Source of the DNA: Blautia sp. An81
GTDB taxonomy: Bacteria > Bacillota > Clostridia > Lachnospirales > Lachnospiraceae
Reading direction: 5' to 3'
Assembly (NCBI RefSeq): GCF_002161285.1
Contig: NZ_NFHH01000033.1
Coordinates: forward strand, 1-39,597
DNA: 39,597 nucleotides
The notes beneath the pieces were generated by a model, which saw nothing but the letters and a program-made list of their open reading frames with translations, was not told where the DNA came from and made no database searches. Position numbers and translations under genes: made by a program. This document shows positions 14,819-24,411 of the stretch, one piece after another; within the stretch, counting starts at the first letter, position 1, and each line of letters starts with the position of its first letter.

Positions 14819-16245
14819 CACTGCTTCATACTGGTTTTCATTTTCCTGTACTCCGAAGGGGAGACTCCGCAGATGTTTTTGAAAATTTTCATAAAATGCT
14901 TATCGTTTTCGTATCCCACCATTTTTCCCACTTCCTGGATCCTAAGTTCCGTATTTTCCAGAAGTCTCTTTGCCGCTTTAATGCGGATTTCTTTTAAGTA
15001 ATTGACAAAATTCATTCCCGTATAGTTTTTAAACTCAATAGAAAAGAGAGAATAGTTCATAGAAACATAATTTGAAACCATGGCCATATTCAGATCTCTT
15101 GTATAATTTTCCCGGATATACGATACTGCTTCCTGGATTTTTCTCTTATTCTGATCTGAAGAAAATTTCACATCAATACACCCGCCCAGACGTTCCAGCC
15201 ACATTTTCAGACAGGGTTCATATTCTTCTAATGTATTCCATAAAAGGGGTTCTTCATATGCCAGAATCTCTTTTTCCTGAATCAGTGTTCTGTAAAACAC
15301 CGCCAGCTTTTTTAATATCTTCTGTATATCATTCAGAAGTTTATACGGGTCTTCTTCCCCATGTCTTGCCTGGAAACACCTGTTCAGTAAATCTTTTACC
15401 GCTGTATTTCTTCCCGAACCGGAAAACTGCTGTACAAACTGCTCTGCTTCCTCATCTCCATTTTCATCACGAGATTCTTCTTCATAGAAGCAGAAAAGGC
15501 TTCCTGTTACAAAGGCTTTCTTTCTTGCATGTTCTGCCTGTTCAAAAGCTCTTTTGCACTCTTTAAATCCCCTTGCCGGAAGACTGATCCCATAAAATTC
15601 CGCCTTTGTCTTTTTTTCCCACTCTCCATAGCTCTTTTCAGGAATAAATAGGGCTTTTTGTTTTCTGACATGATCTATGCAGAAACAGCCTTCCTCCTCG
15701 GTCTCCGCACTCCTTTCAGAAAATACTAAAGCCAGATACGGCTCCTCTTGGAAGCATTTTTCCCATTGCCTGATAATTTCCCAGCAGTCGCTTTCCAGAA
15801 TCTCCTCTGTCAGATAATAACGGAGCTGGCTGTATAACATCTGTTTTTGAATCTGGTAGTTCCTGCAGTTTAATTTCTGCTTTTCTTCCAGCTTTTCCAG
15901 TATTTCTTCTATCTTATCCCTTTTCACCGGCTTCAAAATATAATCTGCAACCCCGTGTTTCATCATCTCTACCGCATAGTTAAAGTCTTCATATCCGCTG
16001 ACCACCACCACATCCGGTTTGTGTTCCAGATTCTCCATTTCCTTTACCAGTTCAATTCCATCCATTTTAGGCATGCGTATATCTGTAAATACCGTATTGA
16101 TCTTCCGGTTTTTCAGGATTTCCATCGCCTCTTCACCATTGCGGCATTCTATAATTTCTTTAATCTCTACAGAGCTTCTCTGAGCCATAACAGCAATCCC
16201 TCTGCGGATCATCTTTTCATCTTCTACAATTAACAATGTATCCAT
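14818..16245 (-). CDS. YesN-type AraC-family response regulator
   Basis: This 475-residue regulator starts with a receiver domain (acidic pocket 'VEDE', phospho-acceptor Asp55 in 'VFTDIRMPKMDG', Thr/Ser in 'VVSGYEDF', Lys in 'YILKPVKRDK'). A ~230-residue linker follows, then a C-terminal AraC double helix-turn-helix ('NMAMVSNYVSMNYSLFSIEF', 'IQEVGKMVGYENDKHFMKIF', ending 'GVSPSEYRKMK'). It is the last gene of the binding protein - permease - sensor - kinase - regulator operon and starts 13 bp after the kinase. It is the obvious candidate to bind the shared GACACC promoter motifs. Confidence 0.93.
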   Translation of the reverse strand: MDTLLIVEDEKMIRRGIAVMAQRSSVEIKEIIECRNGEEAMEILKNRKINTVFTDIRMPKMDGIELVKEMENLEHKPDVVVVSGYEDFNYAVEMMKHGVADYILKPVKRDKIEEILEKLEEKQKLNCRNYQIQKQMLYSQLRYYLTEEILESDCWEIIRQWEKCFQEEPYLALVFSERSAETEEEGCFCIDHVRKQKALFIPEKSYGEWEKKTKAEFYGISLPARGFKECKRAFEQAEHARKKAFVTGSLFCFYEEESRDENGDEEAEQFVQQFSGSGRNTAVKDLLNRCFQARHGEEDPYKLLNDIQKILKKLAVFYRTLIQEKEILAYEEPLLWNTLEEYEPCLKMWLERLGGCIDVKFSSDQNKRKIQEAVSYIRENYTRDLNMAMVSNYVSMNYSLFSIEFKNYTGMNFVNYLKEIRIKAAKRLLENTELRIQEVGKMVGYENDKHFMKIFKNICGVSPSEYRKMKTSMKQ

Positions 16246-16258
16246 ATGAAATTCCTCT

Positions 16259-18037
16259 CTACTTACCTTTATAAGGAAGAAGTACGCTTACTTTTGTAAA
16301 GCATCCCTCTTTCGAATGAATTTTCAGCCCGTATTTATCTCCGAACTGGATTTTAATGCGATCCTGCACATTTTTCAGTCCGATTCCGTTTCCTGAACCG
16401 CCGCTGGCCTCAATTTCTCCACGGATCTTTTTTTCAAGGATGTCCATCTGTTTTTCGTCCATTCCTATACCGGAATCCGTAATAGAGATTTCAAACTCTT
16501 CTTCTTTCCGCAGTGCTTTAATATAAATTGTAGCATCTTCTCCCATTTCTACGATCCCATGGCAAATTGCGTTCTCTACAATGGGCTGCAGAGACATTTT
16601 GGGAATTTCCTGTTCGTAAATATCCTCCGGAATCTTTATGGAAAGAATTATGGTAAAGTCGTATCTCAGATTCATAAGCTGTATATAATTTTTTATGTAA
16701 GCGATTTCCTCCTGGATAGTAACATTTCCGGACACCCACTTCATGTTATAGCGGAAAAGCTCTCCGAGAGAAGTCACTGCATCAGAAATTTCAAACTCCT
16801 CGTCAATCTCCGCCATCATTTTTATACATTCCAGTACATTATAAATAAAGTGGGCATTGATCTGATTCTGTAATGCCTTGATTTCTGTATTCTTGATCAG
16901 CATTTCCCGGTCCAGCTTCTCCTGCATTAACACCTCTATACTGTCCAGCATAGAATTAATCTGGATTCCCAGTTCTCCCATTTCATCTTTTCCCTTCACC
17001 GGTATCCGTTCTTCCAAATTTCCTTTTCTGATCTTCCGTACCACTCCCAGCACATCGTAAAATTTTCTTAAAAGAAGACTTACCGATTCATCTATAAGCA
17101 GTACAAGAAGCACAAACAGCAGCAGCATAATCACCAGTATTTTTCCCTGCTGCCAGATAATACTTTGTATCTGCTGGTCTATATTCACAAGCAGTATATA
17201 ATTTCCTGACAATTCCCTCACCGGCTGAGAAAAAATCATCACTTCTTTTCCCTGGATTTTCGTATGGACATATGATTCTGTCCCGGTCTTTTTTGCTTCC
17301 TCTACAATAGATTCTTTGCTCTTTTCCCATGTAGATTTTTCTTTATCTCCAGAAGAATAAATTTCTCCGCCTTTTTCTACAAAACCTACCCAGCTTTCAT
17401 TTCCGGATTCATACATACGGGGAAACATGTCTTCCATGCCCACTGCAACTTCCAGTATTCCTACTTTCGTTCCCAGGAAATCTGTAATCTCACTGGTCAA
17501 AGCCATCAGCTTTTTTTCCTGTTTCTCTTCCAGAAAATCTTCATAGCCGATCTGCCAGGATCCAGATGCCGGACTTTTCTTCCAGGAAGCTTCATTCAGC
17601 CTGTCCTGATGGTAGAGCACAGGCATCATCTCGGGGAATGTATTGTTATTCGCATAAACACGGATCTGATATAAATAGGGATTACTGTTTATAAAGCTTT
17701 CTAAAAGTGCAATATGTTCCTTTGAAAATTCCACATAATCCTCTGCTGGTATTTCTTCATTCCGATTCAATTTTTCCAGAAGCTCCACAAGCTGTCTGTC
17801 ATTCATAATCACCTGTGTAGACATATTTACAGATTCTATCATTTTCTGAATATCTGCATAGTCTTCCACCATCCTCGCTTTTGTTTCAGATACCATTTCA
17901 TTAATCCTGGTCTTATTTGTATAGGTAAAAAATGACATTATAAATACCAGCAATGGAACGGCGATCAGGCATAGCATGGTAACTGTAAGCTTTCGATTTA
18001 ATTTAAGTTCGCTGAAATACTTCTTTATCTTTTTCAT
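16259..18037 (-). CDS. YesM-type sensor histidine kinase
   Basis: This 592-residue membrane kinase has a first membrane segment at about 19-38, an extracellular sensing region to about 297, a second segment at about 298-317, a HAMP-like linker, a His-kinase domain with 'LQNQINAHFIYNVLECI' (His397) and an ATPase domain ('QPIVENAICHG', 'ITDSGIGMD', 'GNGIGLKNVQDRI'). The family usually has QINPHF; here Ala replaces Pro. The start overlaps the stop of the preceding binding-protein-like gene as ATGA, so translation is coupled. It should sense sugar, directly or through that protein, and phosphorylate the YesN-type regulator. Confidence 0.93.
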   Translation of the reverse strand: MKKIKKYFSELKLNRKLTVTMLCLIAVPLLVFIMSFFTYTNKTRINEMVSETKARMVEDYADIQKMIESVNMSTQVIMNDRQLVELLEKLNRNEEIPAEDYVEFSKEHIALLESFINSNPYLYQIRVYANNNTFPEMMPVLYHQDRLNEASWKKSPASGSWQIGYEDFLEEKQEKKLMALTSEITDFLGTKVGILEVAVGMEDMFPRMYESGNESWVGFVEKGGEIYSSGDKEKSTWEKSKESIVEEAKKTGTESYVHTKIQGKEVMIFSQPVRELSGNYILLVNIDQQIQSIIWQQGKILVIMLLLFVLLVLLIDESVSLLLRKFYDVLGVVRKIRKGNLEERIPVKGKDEMGELGIQINSMLDSIEVLMQEKLDREMLIKNTEIKALQNQINAHFIYNVLECIKMMAEIDEEFEISDAVTSLGELFRYNMKWVSGNVTIQEEIAYIKNYIQLMNLRYDFTIILSIKIPEDIYEQEIPKMSLQPIVENAICHGIVEMGEDATIYIKALRKEEEFEISITDSGIGMDEKQMDILEKKIRGEIEASGGSGNGIGLKNVQDRIKIQFGDKYGLKIHSKEGCFTKVSVLLPYKGK

Positions 18038-19641
18038 TCCTCTATTCCAAGTCTTTCCTTATTTGACTGAAAAACACGTTCTGCAGACCGGCAAAATTCT
18101 TCATAGCCTTTGTTTTCTCTCTCTGCACAGTATTTCTCAAGAATAATATCGAATTCTTCTTCACTCTTGGCCAGCAGAAGTTTTGGAAGATATTTGGACC
18201 ACAGTTGCAGAAGCTGGTTATAGATGGCAAGGCTTCTGCTGTCTTCTCCAAAATTCATATCGTACTGGCCTGTATAAGCGGTATAAGGATAGGTCCATTT
18301 TTTCATATCGTTCACGCAGGAAAACTCATTTCCTCTCCACTGGATTTCCGCCACACTGTCCTTCAGCATCCAATATGCATCTGCCGCTCCATATAATTCA
18401 TCATATTTTTTTCTGTCTGTATTTAAAAGTTCCAAAATTTCCGGTTTTGTTATAATCTCTCCGTCCCTGACCTGATACATAGCGCCTTCCACCCCATAAT
18501 AAAGGGTTTTTTGTCCCTCTTCGCTAAGCATATAAGTCATCATTTCCAGAGCTTTTTCCGGATGTTCGCAATTCTTTGAAATATAGGTTACGGTCCAGCC
18601 GTTTATTCCCCTCACCGGAAGTACCGGATCATCTCCCCTTGAATTTTTCGGGCCGTCTACTGCTATATAGATCCTTTCCGGATCCTCCTTAAAGATTACC
18701 TTTTCCTGGTCCTCAATATCGGTACTCTGATATAAAAGACAAAAATATCTTCCGTCTCTGATTTTTTCCTCCAGCTGGGATCTTTTATCCACAAAAATAT
18801 CATTCTTCAAATACCCTTCTTCCCCCAGTTTTCGAAAAACTTTTAGCCACCTGATATATTCCGGATCTGTATTTCTGTCGTAATATTTTCCATCCTTCTC
18901 ATATGGAACAGCTAAAAAGTTCTGAAGGTATACGTCAAAGGAATTATTACCTCTGTCTGTAAATTCATCAGCTCCCACAGGGATCAGTGATTTTCCGTCT
19001 ACCACAGGAAACATCTCCGCAGCCTTTTTCACTGCTTCTTCAAATCCTTCCGGCGTAGTCATATCCGGACTGCCTATTGCCTCATAAATATCTTTTCTCA
19101 CGAGAAAATTCTGATTTGAAGGTACCTCGCTGTTCTCCGTATAGTCCTGATAAGTATAAGAATAATTGGGATATCCGTAAATATTTCCATCTTTTCTTGT
19201 ATACCACTCTACTGTGTCCTCATTTGCTTCTGAAAAAAAGGCGCTGTCATATTTTTCTGCCAGGATATTCAGGGCATAAACCTGCCCCTTTGAGATCATC
19301 TCCTGTCCTTCCGGCCCCCACCATCCTACTGTGATCATATCCGGAAGAGTATCTGATTCGATCATAGAACGGATTTTCTCTGATTCATTCCCCTTGGGTA
19401 CCACAAAGTTAATATCTACTCCTGTTTTCTTGGTGATTTCCTGGGATACCAGACTTTCCCCCCATTCTGTGGCAAACCAGGAAAAGTTAATATACCAGTC
19501 CAGAGTAACCATTTTTTCTTCTGCTGCCGTCTCTTCCTTCTCTGAAAGTTCATTCCAGTTTCGCATCATATCTGTTATGTAAAATAAAAGAGCCACAACT
19601 ACCACTGCGGAAATTATCAGAATAATCTTCCTTTTTTTCAT
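18034..19641 (-). CDS. Membrane-anchored extracellular solute-binding-like protein
   Basis: This is a family-1 (sugar) solute-binding fold, about 535 residues. It starts MKKRKIILIISAVVVV with one hydrophobic segment and no lipobox Cys, so it looks anchored by an uncleaved helix rather than by lipid. Features include 'DWYINFSWFATEWGES', 'DTLPDMITVGWWGPEG' and 'GINGWTVTYISKNCEHPEKALEMMTYMLSEEGQK'. The frame opens at 19695, but the ATG at 19641 follows a GGGAG site. It overlaps the kinase start by 4 nt (ATGA). The operon already has a lipoprotein importer subunit, so this second protein probably presents ligand to the kinase. That role is inferred. Confidence 0.87.
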   Translation of the reverse strand: MKKRKIILIISAVVVVALLFYITDMMRNWNELSEKEETAAEEKMVTLDWYINFSWFATEWGESLVSQEITKKTGVDINFVVPKGNESEKIRSMIESDTLPDMITVGWWGPEGQEMISKGQVYALNILAEKYDSAFFSEANEDTVEWYTRKDGNIYGYPNYSYTYQDYTENSEVPSNQNFLVRKDIYEAIGSPDMTTPEGFEEAVKKAAEMFPVVDGKSLIPVGADEFTDRGNNSFDVYLQNFLAVPYEKDGKYYDRNTDPEYIRWLKVFRKLGEEGYLKNDIFVDKRSQLEEKIRDGRYFCLLYQSTDIEDQEKVIFKEDPERIYIAVDGPKNSRGDDPVLPVRGINGWTVTYISKNCEHPEKALEMMTYMLSEEGQKTLYYGVEGAMYQVRDGEIITKPEILELLNTDRKKYDELYGAADAYWMLKDSVAEIQWRGNEFSCVNDMKKWTYPYTAYTGQYDMNFGEDSRSLAIYNQLLQLWSKYLPKLLLAKSEEEFDIILEKYCAERENKGYEEFCRSAERVFQSNKERLGIEE

Positions 19642-19675
19642 ATTTTTCTCCCAATATCCTCTTTCTTTTATATAC

Positions 19676-19719
19676 GACAATAACCGACTTTCCATAAAAC
19701 ATGGATCGTCGGTCTTGTC
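19676..19719 (-). other. Intra-operon stem-loop between permease and sensor genes
   Basis: GACAA, CCGAC and TCCAT pair in order with ATGGA, GTCGG and TTGTC across a short loop, interrupted by small bulges. No T run follows on the minus strand, so it is more likely an mRNA stability or attenuation element than a full terminator. It may lower expression of the sensor genes relative to the transporter. Confidence 0.55.
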
Positions 19720-19732
19720 TCTATATCTTTCT

Positions 19733-20560
19733 CTATTCTTTTACACCGCCGGCAGAAATACTGCTGATGATATATTTTGAACAGAATGCAAATACAATCA
19801 GTATCGGTATGACAGAAATTGCAACCGCCAGATAGATAGCACCCTGATTTGCAGTAATATCTGTAGATGAATTCAGTGATGCAACCATAACAGGAAGTGT
19901 GAATTTATCCGGACTGTTCAGTAAGATCAATGGTGTCAGATAGTTGTTCCAGTTTCCAATGAAAGTACCGATAGACATCGTTGCAATTCCCGGTGACATT
20001 AACGGCAGGATAATCTTGTGGAAAATCTTGATTTCTCCCGCTCCGTCCATTCTGGCTGCTTCCAGCAGTGCCGGCTGGATAGAAGCCTCGCAGTACTGTC
20101 TTAAAAAGAAGACAATACCGGGAGCTGCAATTGCCGGAACGATCAAAGGAATATAAGAATCCACCAGATTCAGCATGGTAACCAAGTCATAAAAACCAAG
20201 AAGGCTCAGCTGGCTTGGAATCATCATAAATACAACGATGATCACGCTGAGAAGCTTATTCCCTTTGAATTTATAAACAACCAGCGCATAAGCTGTCAAA
20301 GAAGAAAAATATCCACTGAGCAGGGTAGCAGGAATTGCTACCATTAAGCTGTTTGCCATACCTTTAAACAGATTGAAGTATCCGGATACGATCTGCCAGT
20401 TTTCCGCCAGCGCCTGTCCCGGTATCAATGTAAAGGATGTTACGATCTCGCTTCCTGTACGGGTGGCATTTACCATCATCAAAAGAAAAGGAAACAGACA
20501 GAGAACGGCAAGCGCAGTCAAAGCAATATACAAAATTGATTTTTTAATTCTAAATGCCAT
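19733..20560 (-). CDS. Sugar ABC transporter permease, MalG type
   Basis: This 275-residue inner-membrane permease has six predicted helices and the MalG-type cytoplasmic EAA loop ('EAARMDGAGEIKIFHKIILPLMSPG') that docks with the ATPase. It starts 5 bp after the partner permease. No ATPase gene is in the operon, as is common for Gram-positive sugar importers served by a shared MsmK/MalK-type ATPase. Confidence 0.93.
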   Translation of the reverse strand: MAFRIKKSILYIALTALAVLCLFPFLLMMVNATRTGSEIVTSFTLIPGQALAENWQIVSGYFNLFKGMANSLMVAIPATLLSGYFSSLTAYALVVYKFKGNKLLSVIIVVFMMIPSQLSLLGFYDLVTMLNLVDSYIPLIVPAIAAPGIVFFLRQYCEASIQPALLEAARMDGAGEIKIFHKIILPLMSPGIATMSIGTFIGNWNNYLTPLILLNSPDKFTLPVMVASLNSSTDITANQGAIYLAVAISVIPILIVFAFCSKYIISSISAGGVKE

Positions 20561-20565
20561 TTTGT

Positions 20566-21492
20566 TTATCTCCCTTCATTTTTATTTTTTCCGTACATCA
20601 CCTTAAACTGGATAACAGATACCACCAGAATGATGACGAACAGGGTGTAGGCAATAGCGGATGCAAATCCAACCTGATTTGTCTCGAATCCGAATTTATA
20701 CAGATACATAACCACTGTCTGTGTACTTCCTGAAGGATTTCCAATGGTACCTCCGCACATCAGGAACGGCAGATCGAACATCTGGAGACCTCCGATCAAA
20801 GAAGTAATACCTACATACAGCAGAATTGGTTTCAAAAGCGGCAGTGTGATCTTAAGAAAAACTTTCCATCTGCCGGCTCCGTCGATTGCAGCGGCTTCGA
20901 AATAATCTTTGGAAATCCCCTGCACACCTGCCATCAGCATAATGAATGAGTTTCCGAACCACATCCAGGCGCCGATCACAGAGATCACATAAGGTGCGGT
21001 AGCTGTGGAACCCAGCCAGTCTACCGGACTTCCCATAATTCCTGCTCCTGTAAGGATCTGATTGATTGTTCCGTATTTCCAGTCCAGCAATGTTTTGAAC
21101 AGGAAAGCAACAGAAGTTGCCGCAATCAGGTTGGGCAGGTAGAACAGCGCACGGTAAATGCTCAGTCCTCTTACTTTATACTTAATGTCACTGAAAATAA
21201 TCGTCAGAAGGAATGCCAAGCCAAGCTGAAGCACGATATTTACGCCCCAGATCTTTATGGTATTCCATAAATCTCTCCAGAAAAATTTATCTGTCAGTAC
21301 CCTTTCGTAATTCTGAAGTCCTACGAAAACCGGGTCTCCAAAACCTTGATAGTCTGTAAAACTCAGATATAATGTACGAAGGACAGGATACAGATTAAAT
21401 ATCAGAAAGACAATGACAAATGGAGCTACAAATAAATACCCCATTTTATTTATATCTCTTTTTTTGCTTTTTACAGCTTTTTGAGATGCCAT
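20566..21492 (-). CDS. Sugar ABC transporter permease, MalF type
   Basis: This 308-residue permease has a cytoplasmic N-terminus rich in Lys, six predicted helices and the EAA loop 'EAAAIDGAGRWKVFLKITLPLLKP'. The frame opens at 21513, but the ATG at 21492 has AAAGGAG about 7 nt upstream. It pairs with the MalG-type permease (5-bp gap) and the upstream lipoprotein. A stem-loop separates it from the lipoprotein gene. Confidence 0.93.
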   Translation of the reverse strand: MASQKAVKSKKRDINKMGYLFVAPFVIVFLIFNLYPVLRTLYLSFTDYQGFGDPVFVGLQNYERVLTDKFFWRDLWNTIKIWGVNIVLQLGLAFLLTIIFSDIKYKVRGLSIYRALFYLPNLIAATSVAFLFKTLLDWKYGTINQILTGAGIMGSPVDWLGSTATAPYVISVIGAWMWFGNSFIMLMAGVQGISKDYFEAAAIDGAGRWKVFLKITLPLLKPILLYVGITSLIGGLQMFDLPFLMCGGTIGNPSGSTQTVVMYLYKFGFETNQVGFASAIAYTLFVIILVVSVIQFKVMYGKNKNEGR

Positions 21493-21521
21493 AATGATTC
21501 TCCTTTCCCCCATTTACAGGC

Positions 21522-21560
21522 AACTGCCGCAATAAACATATTCTGTTTAATGCGGCAGTT
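21522..21560 (-). other. Intra-operon stem-loop between binding protein and permeases
   Basis: AACTGCCGCAATAAAC (21522-21537) pairs with GTTTAATGCGGCAGTT (21545-21560) with one mismatch. No T run follows on the minus strand. Such structures after binding-protein genes commonly protect the upstream message, so the lipoprotein is made in excess. Confidence 0.7.
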
Positions 21561-21575
21561 TTACTTCTTTATGCC

Positions 21576-22979
21576 TTATCTGTCAACTTCAATTTCAGGA
21601 TATGTAGATTCAACAGTATCATAGAAGTTGTTGATTGCTGTCTCTTTATCCATTTCTCCTGTTTTTATAGAGGTGATCGCTGCCGACCATGCATCGCCGA
21701 TAGCTTTATCATATTTTGTCACTTTGGAATAGTCGATTCCCTCTGCCTGTTCCAGGAAGAACTCATAGAGCTTCTGTCCGCCGTAAATCTCATTTGCATC
21801 TTCTTTATGTTTCTCAATAGTAGGAATCCAGGATACTACGTCACCCTGGGAAGTCTCGATCCACCAGTCAAGTGTGTCTTCATTTGTAGTTACAAACTGA
21901 ATGAAATCCCATGCCAGGTCTTTCTTTTCACTTAAAGAGTTGATTCCAAGGAAGGTACCTCCGCTGAATCCATAAGCAGGACCTGCACAGACTCCCCACT
22001 TGCCTGACAGATCACCTACATGATCTCTCATAGTAAGAACTCCCCAGCTTGGCAGACCATAAGCAAATACTTCTGTAGTCTGTCCGCTTTCAGAAGCTTC
22101 CTGCATCTGTTCTTCATTCCAAACGTCTGTAGAAGAATCAATCACAGGGATGGGGCCGCTCATTCCCTGATACCAGGTGGTTGACCAGCTTGCTACATAT
22201 GCAGTCATATCTTTCTGATACAGGTCAATACAAAGATCCATGTAATCTTTTCTTCCCTGGTCTACATTCAGTTTTCCATCTACAACCCATGCAGAGTCGC
22301 CAGCAAAAAATCCAAGTTCTCCGTCAGATGCGAAGATCTTATATCCTGCATTTTTCAGTGTTTCACCAGTCTGTAAAATTGTCTTATAATCTTTAAAATA
22401 CTGACCGATCTGTTCCGGATCTTCTGTACCGAATACTTTCTGGGCAATATCTCTTCTGTAGTAGATTGCAGCCGGTGTAATCTGATAAGAGATAGCTCTC
22501 TGTACGCCGTCAGCGTCCTGTCCTGCTTTCCATACATAGTCTACCATATTATCCGCATACTGCTGTGCATTATATGGATCCTGGTCCAGGTCTTCCAGAT
22601 AGCCAGCCTCATACATTGTATCCAGCATCTGAGGTTCTGCAACAATAATATCCGGTTCTTTTGCTTTTCCTCTCATTGCTGACTGGATTTTTGTCAGATA
22701 ATCCGCCGGAGCAATAACCACTGTTTCAATCTGTGTGTCTGGATTCTGCTCACAATAATGCTCAGCAAACTGTTTCAAATCGTCCGCCAGTGTCCATATT
22801 ACCAGTTTGTTTTCTGCATCCTCACTTCCTGCTACTGCTTTGTCCTCTGCTTCTGCAGCCGCTTCATCTGTGCCTGCAGCTGCATTGCCGCCGGAAGAAC
22901 TTCCCCCACTGTTTCCGCACGCAGCCATAGAGAAAGTCATGAGTCCTGCCAGAGCCAGAGCAAATACTCTTCTTTTCAT
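21576..22979 (-). CDS. Sugar-binding lipoprotein of the ABC importer
   Basis: This 467-residue family-1 extracellular binding protein has a lipoprotein signal peptide: MKRRVFALALAGLMTFSMAAC, with Cys21 as the lipidated residue, then a Gly/Ser/Ala-rich linker. Family features include 'EPDIIVAEPQMLDTMYEAGYLEDL', 'GFSGGTFLGINSLSEKKDLAWDFIQFV' and a C-terminal helical lobe. It delivers oligosaccharide to the MalF/MalG-type permeases that follow. The AGGAGG ribosome site lies about 11 nt before the ATG. Its promoter (23021-23073) shares a motif and exact spacing with that of the GH94 gene. Confidence 0.93.
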   Translation of the reverse strand: MKRRVFALALAGLMTFSMAACGNSGGSSSGGNAAAGTDEAAAEAEDKAVAGSEDAENKLVIWTLADDLKQFAEHYCEQNPDTQIETVVIAPADYLTKIQSAMRGKAKEPDIIVAEPQMLDTMYEAGYLEDLDQDPYNAQQYADNMVDYVWKAGQDADGVQRAISYQITPAAIYYRRDIAQKVFGTEDPEQIGQYFKDYKTILQTGETLKNAGYKIFASDGELGFFAGDSAWVVDGKLNVDQGRKDYMDLCIDLYQKDMTAYVASWSTTWYQGMSGPIPVIDSSTDVWNEEQMQEASESGQTTEVFAYGLPSWGVLTMRDHVGDLSGKWGVCAGPAYGFSGGTFLGINSLSEKKDLAWDFIQFVTTNEDTLDWWIETSQGDVVSWIPTIEKHKEDANEIYGGQKLYEFFLEQAEGIDYSKVTKYDKAIGDAWSAAITSIKTGEMDKETAINNFYDTVESTYPEIEVDR

Positions 22980-23020
22980 ACCTTTTGGTACCTCCTTTTT
23001 CTCTGAAATTTTATAAATTT

Positions 23021-23073
23021 ATTATAAAATTCCATTTTCTCCAAAAAAATGGTTCAAATTTTTTTAAGGTGTC
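23021..23073 (-). promoter_or_regulatory. Promoter with shared GACACC activator motif (importer operon)
   Basis: On the minus strand GACACC (23068-23073) lies exactly 41 bp upstream of TATAAT (23021-23026), with no good -35. A-tracts flank the motif. The same arrangement occurs before the GH94 gene. Confidence 0.7.
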
Positions 23074-23079
23074 ATTTTT

Positions 23080-24411
23080 TTACTTCCAGCATAATGTAAC
23101 AATACTGTGAGGCTGAAGTTCCAGAGATACGCCTTCTCTTCCTTCTCCTGCATTGACTTTTACCGGGCTGTCCTGTCTGTTTAGAAGTACCAGGATACGT
23201 TCACCGTCAGGATTGACAAATGCTGCGCCCTCTGCTTCCATACACCAGGAAGAAACAGGTACGGCTCTTGCTCCTGGCTTTATATATCGGCTGAAATGTC
23301 CTATATAGTAGTAACTTAAATGCTTTTCTATTTTTTCAAAGTTTTCTGTACACATCACCGGAGCATCACAGAAATTTCCCACATGATTTGGTCCTCCTTT
23401 TTCGTCCAGAAGCAGATTCCAGTCAAAAAAGGCACTGACACCGCTTCGGAAGTTTCCCGCCATATCATGTGCATACATCTCTGCTTTGTAAACTTCGTTA
23501 TTACGGTCAAATCGGCTGTATTCCACACATCCTTCTGTGAAAAAAATCTCCTTGTCTGAGAACTGTTCCCGGATCATACGGACATTTTCAAAATGGTCAC
23601 CGGTGTACCAGTGGATTCCAATTCCTTTTACATATTGATGGGCATTCTTCTGTGCCAGCACCTCTTTTGCTCTCTCATATGCAGCTTCTTTATTATGATC
23701 CCATATGAAGATGTCCATGTCCTCCAGTCCCTGCTTTTCAAACTCCGGACCAAGATAACTTCCGGCAAAAGTTCCCTCCTGCCGGGGAGTATATCTGCAG
23801 GAATCCCAGGTCTGTACAGCATCCGGTTCATTCTGCACCGTGATCCATGAAGTCCGGAATCCCTTTTTGCGGATTTCCTTTACATATTTCGCCAGATATT
23901 TCGCCCATCTTTCATAATATTCTTCTTTCAGAAATCCTCCATGATTCATTTCCCCATTGGTTTTCATATAAGCCGGTGGGCTCCATGGAGAAAGGAGAAG
24001 AGGAATTTTCTCCTTTCTCTTTTTTTCCGCATCCCGAATCATCGGATATATGTATTTTTCCTCTCTCTCAAGAGAAAATTTTTCAAACGCCGTATCTCCT
24101 TCATCTTCATCTGCCGCATAGTTTGAAAGAGCAAAGTCACAGCTGTTCAAATGGGTTCTTCCTATATTATACCGAAGTCCGTCCTCTCCGAAATAGGCAT
24201 TTATAAAGTTTTCTTTTTCTTGATCAGAAAGGCTGCTGTAGCAAAAGGCTGAACTTTCTGTAAATGCTCCGCCAAAGCCTTTCATTTCCTGCCTTTTTAC
24301 TTCCGGATAAATGGTAACTGCCTCCATACAGGGGATTTCCTGCATCTTTATATCTTGTTCTTCCCAGTATTTATTCCTTTTGCAGTCTGTTGTGATGACC
24401 TTCATATCCAT
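23080..24411 (-). CDS. GH30 family beta-glycosidase
   Basis: This 443-residue clan GH-A enzyme has acid/base Glu195 in 'TVQNEPDAVQ' and nucleophile Glu293 in 'FFTEGCVEY'. 'GFGGAFTESSA' near residue 45 and 'LLLSPWSPPAYMKTNGEM' near 139 are typical of GH30 glucosylceramidase/beta-1,6-glucosidase groups, and the C-terminal side beta-domain is present. There is no signal peptide, so it works in the cytoplasm on imported oligosaccharide, probably beta-1,6- or other beta-linked glucose; the exact linkage cannot be told. The AAAGGAG site fixes the start, which overlaps the preceding gene by 10 nt. Confidence 0.9.
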   Translation of the reverse strand: MDMKVITTDCKRNKYWEEQDIKMQEIPCMEAVTIYPEVKRQEMKGFGGAFTESSAFCYSSLSDQEKENFINAYFGEDGLRYNIGRTHLNSCDFALSNYAADEDEGDTAFEKFSLEREEKYIYPMIRDAEKKRKEKIPLLLSPWSPPAYMKTNGEMNHGGFLKEEYYERWAKYLAKYVKEIRKKGFRTSWITVQNEPDAVQTWDSCRYTPRQEGTFAGSYLGPEFEKQGLEDMDIFIWDHNKEAAYERAKEVLAQKNAHQYVKGIGIHWYTGDHFENVRMIREQFSDKEIFFTEGCVEYSRFDRNNEVYKAEMYAHDMAGNFRSGVSAFFDWNLLLDEKGGPNHVGNFCDAPVMCTENFEKIEKHLSYYYIGHFSRYIKPGARAVPVSSWCMEAEGAAFVNPDGERILVLLNRQDSPVKVNAGEGREGVSLELQPHSIVTLCWK

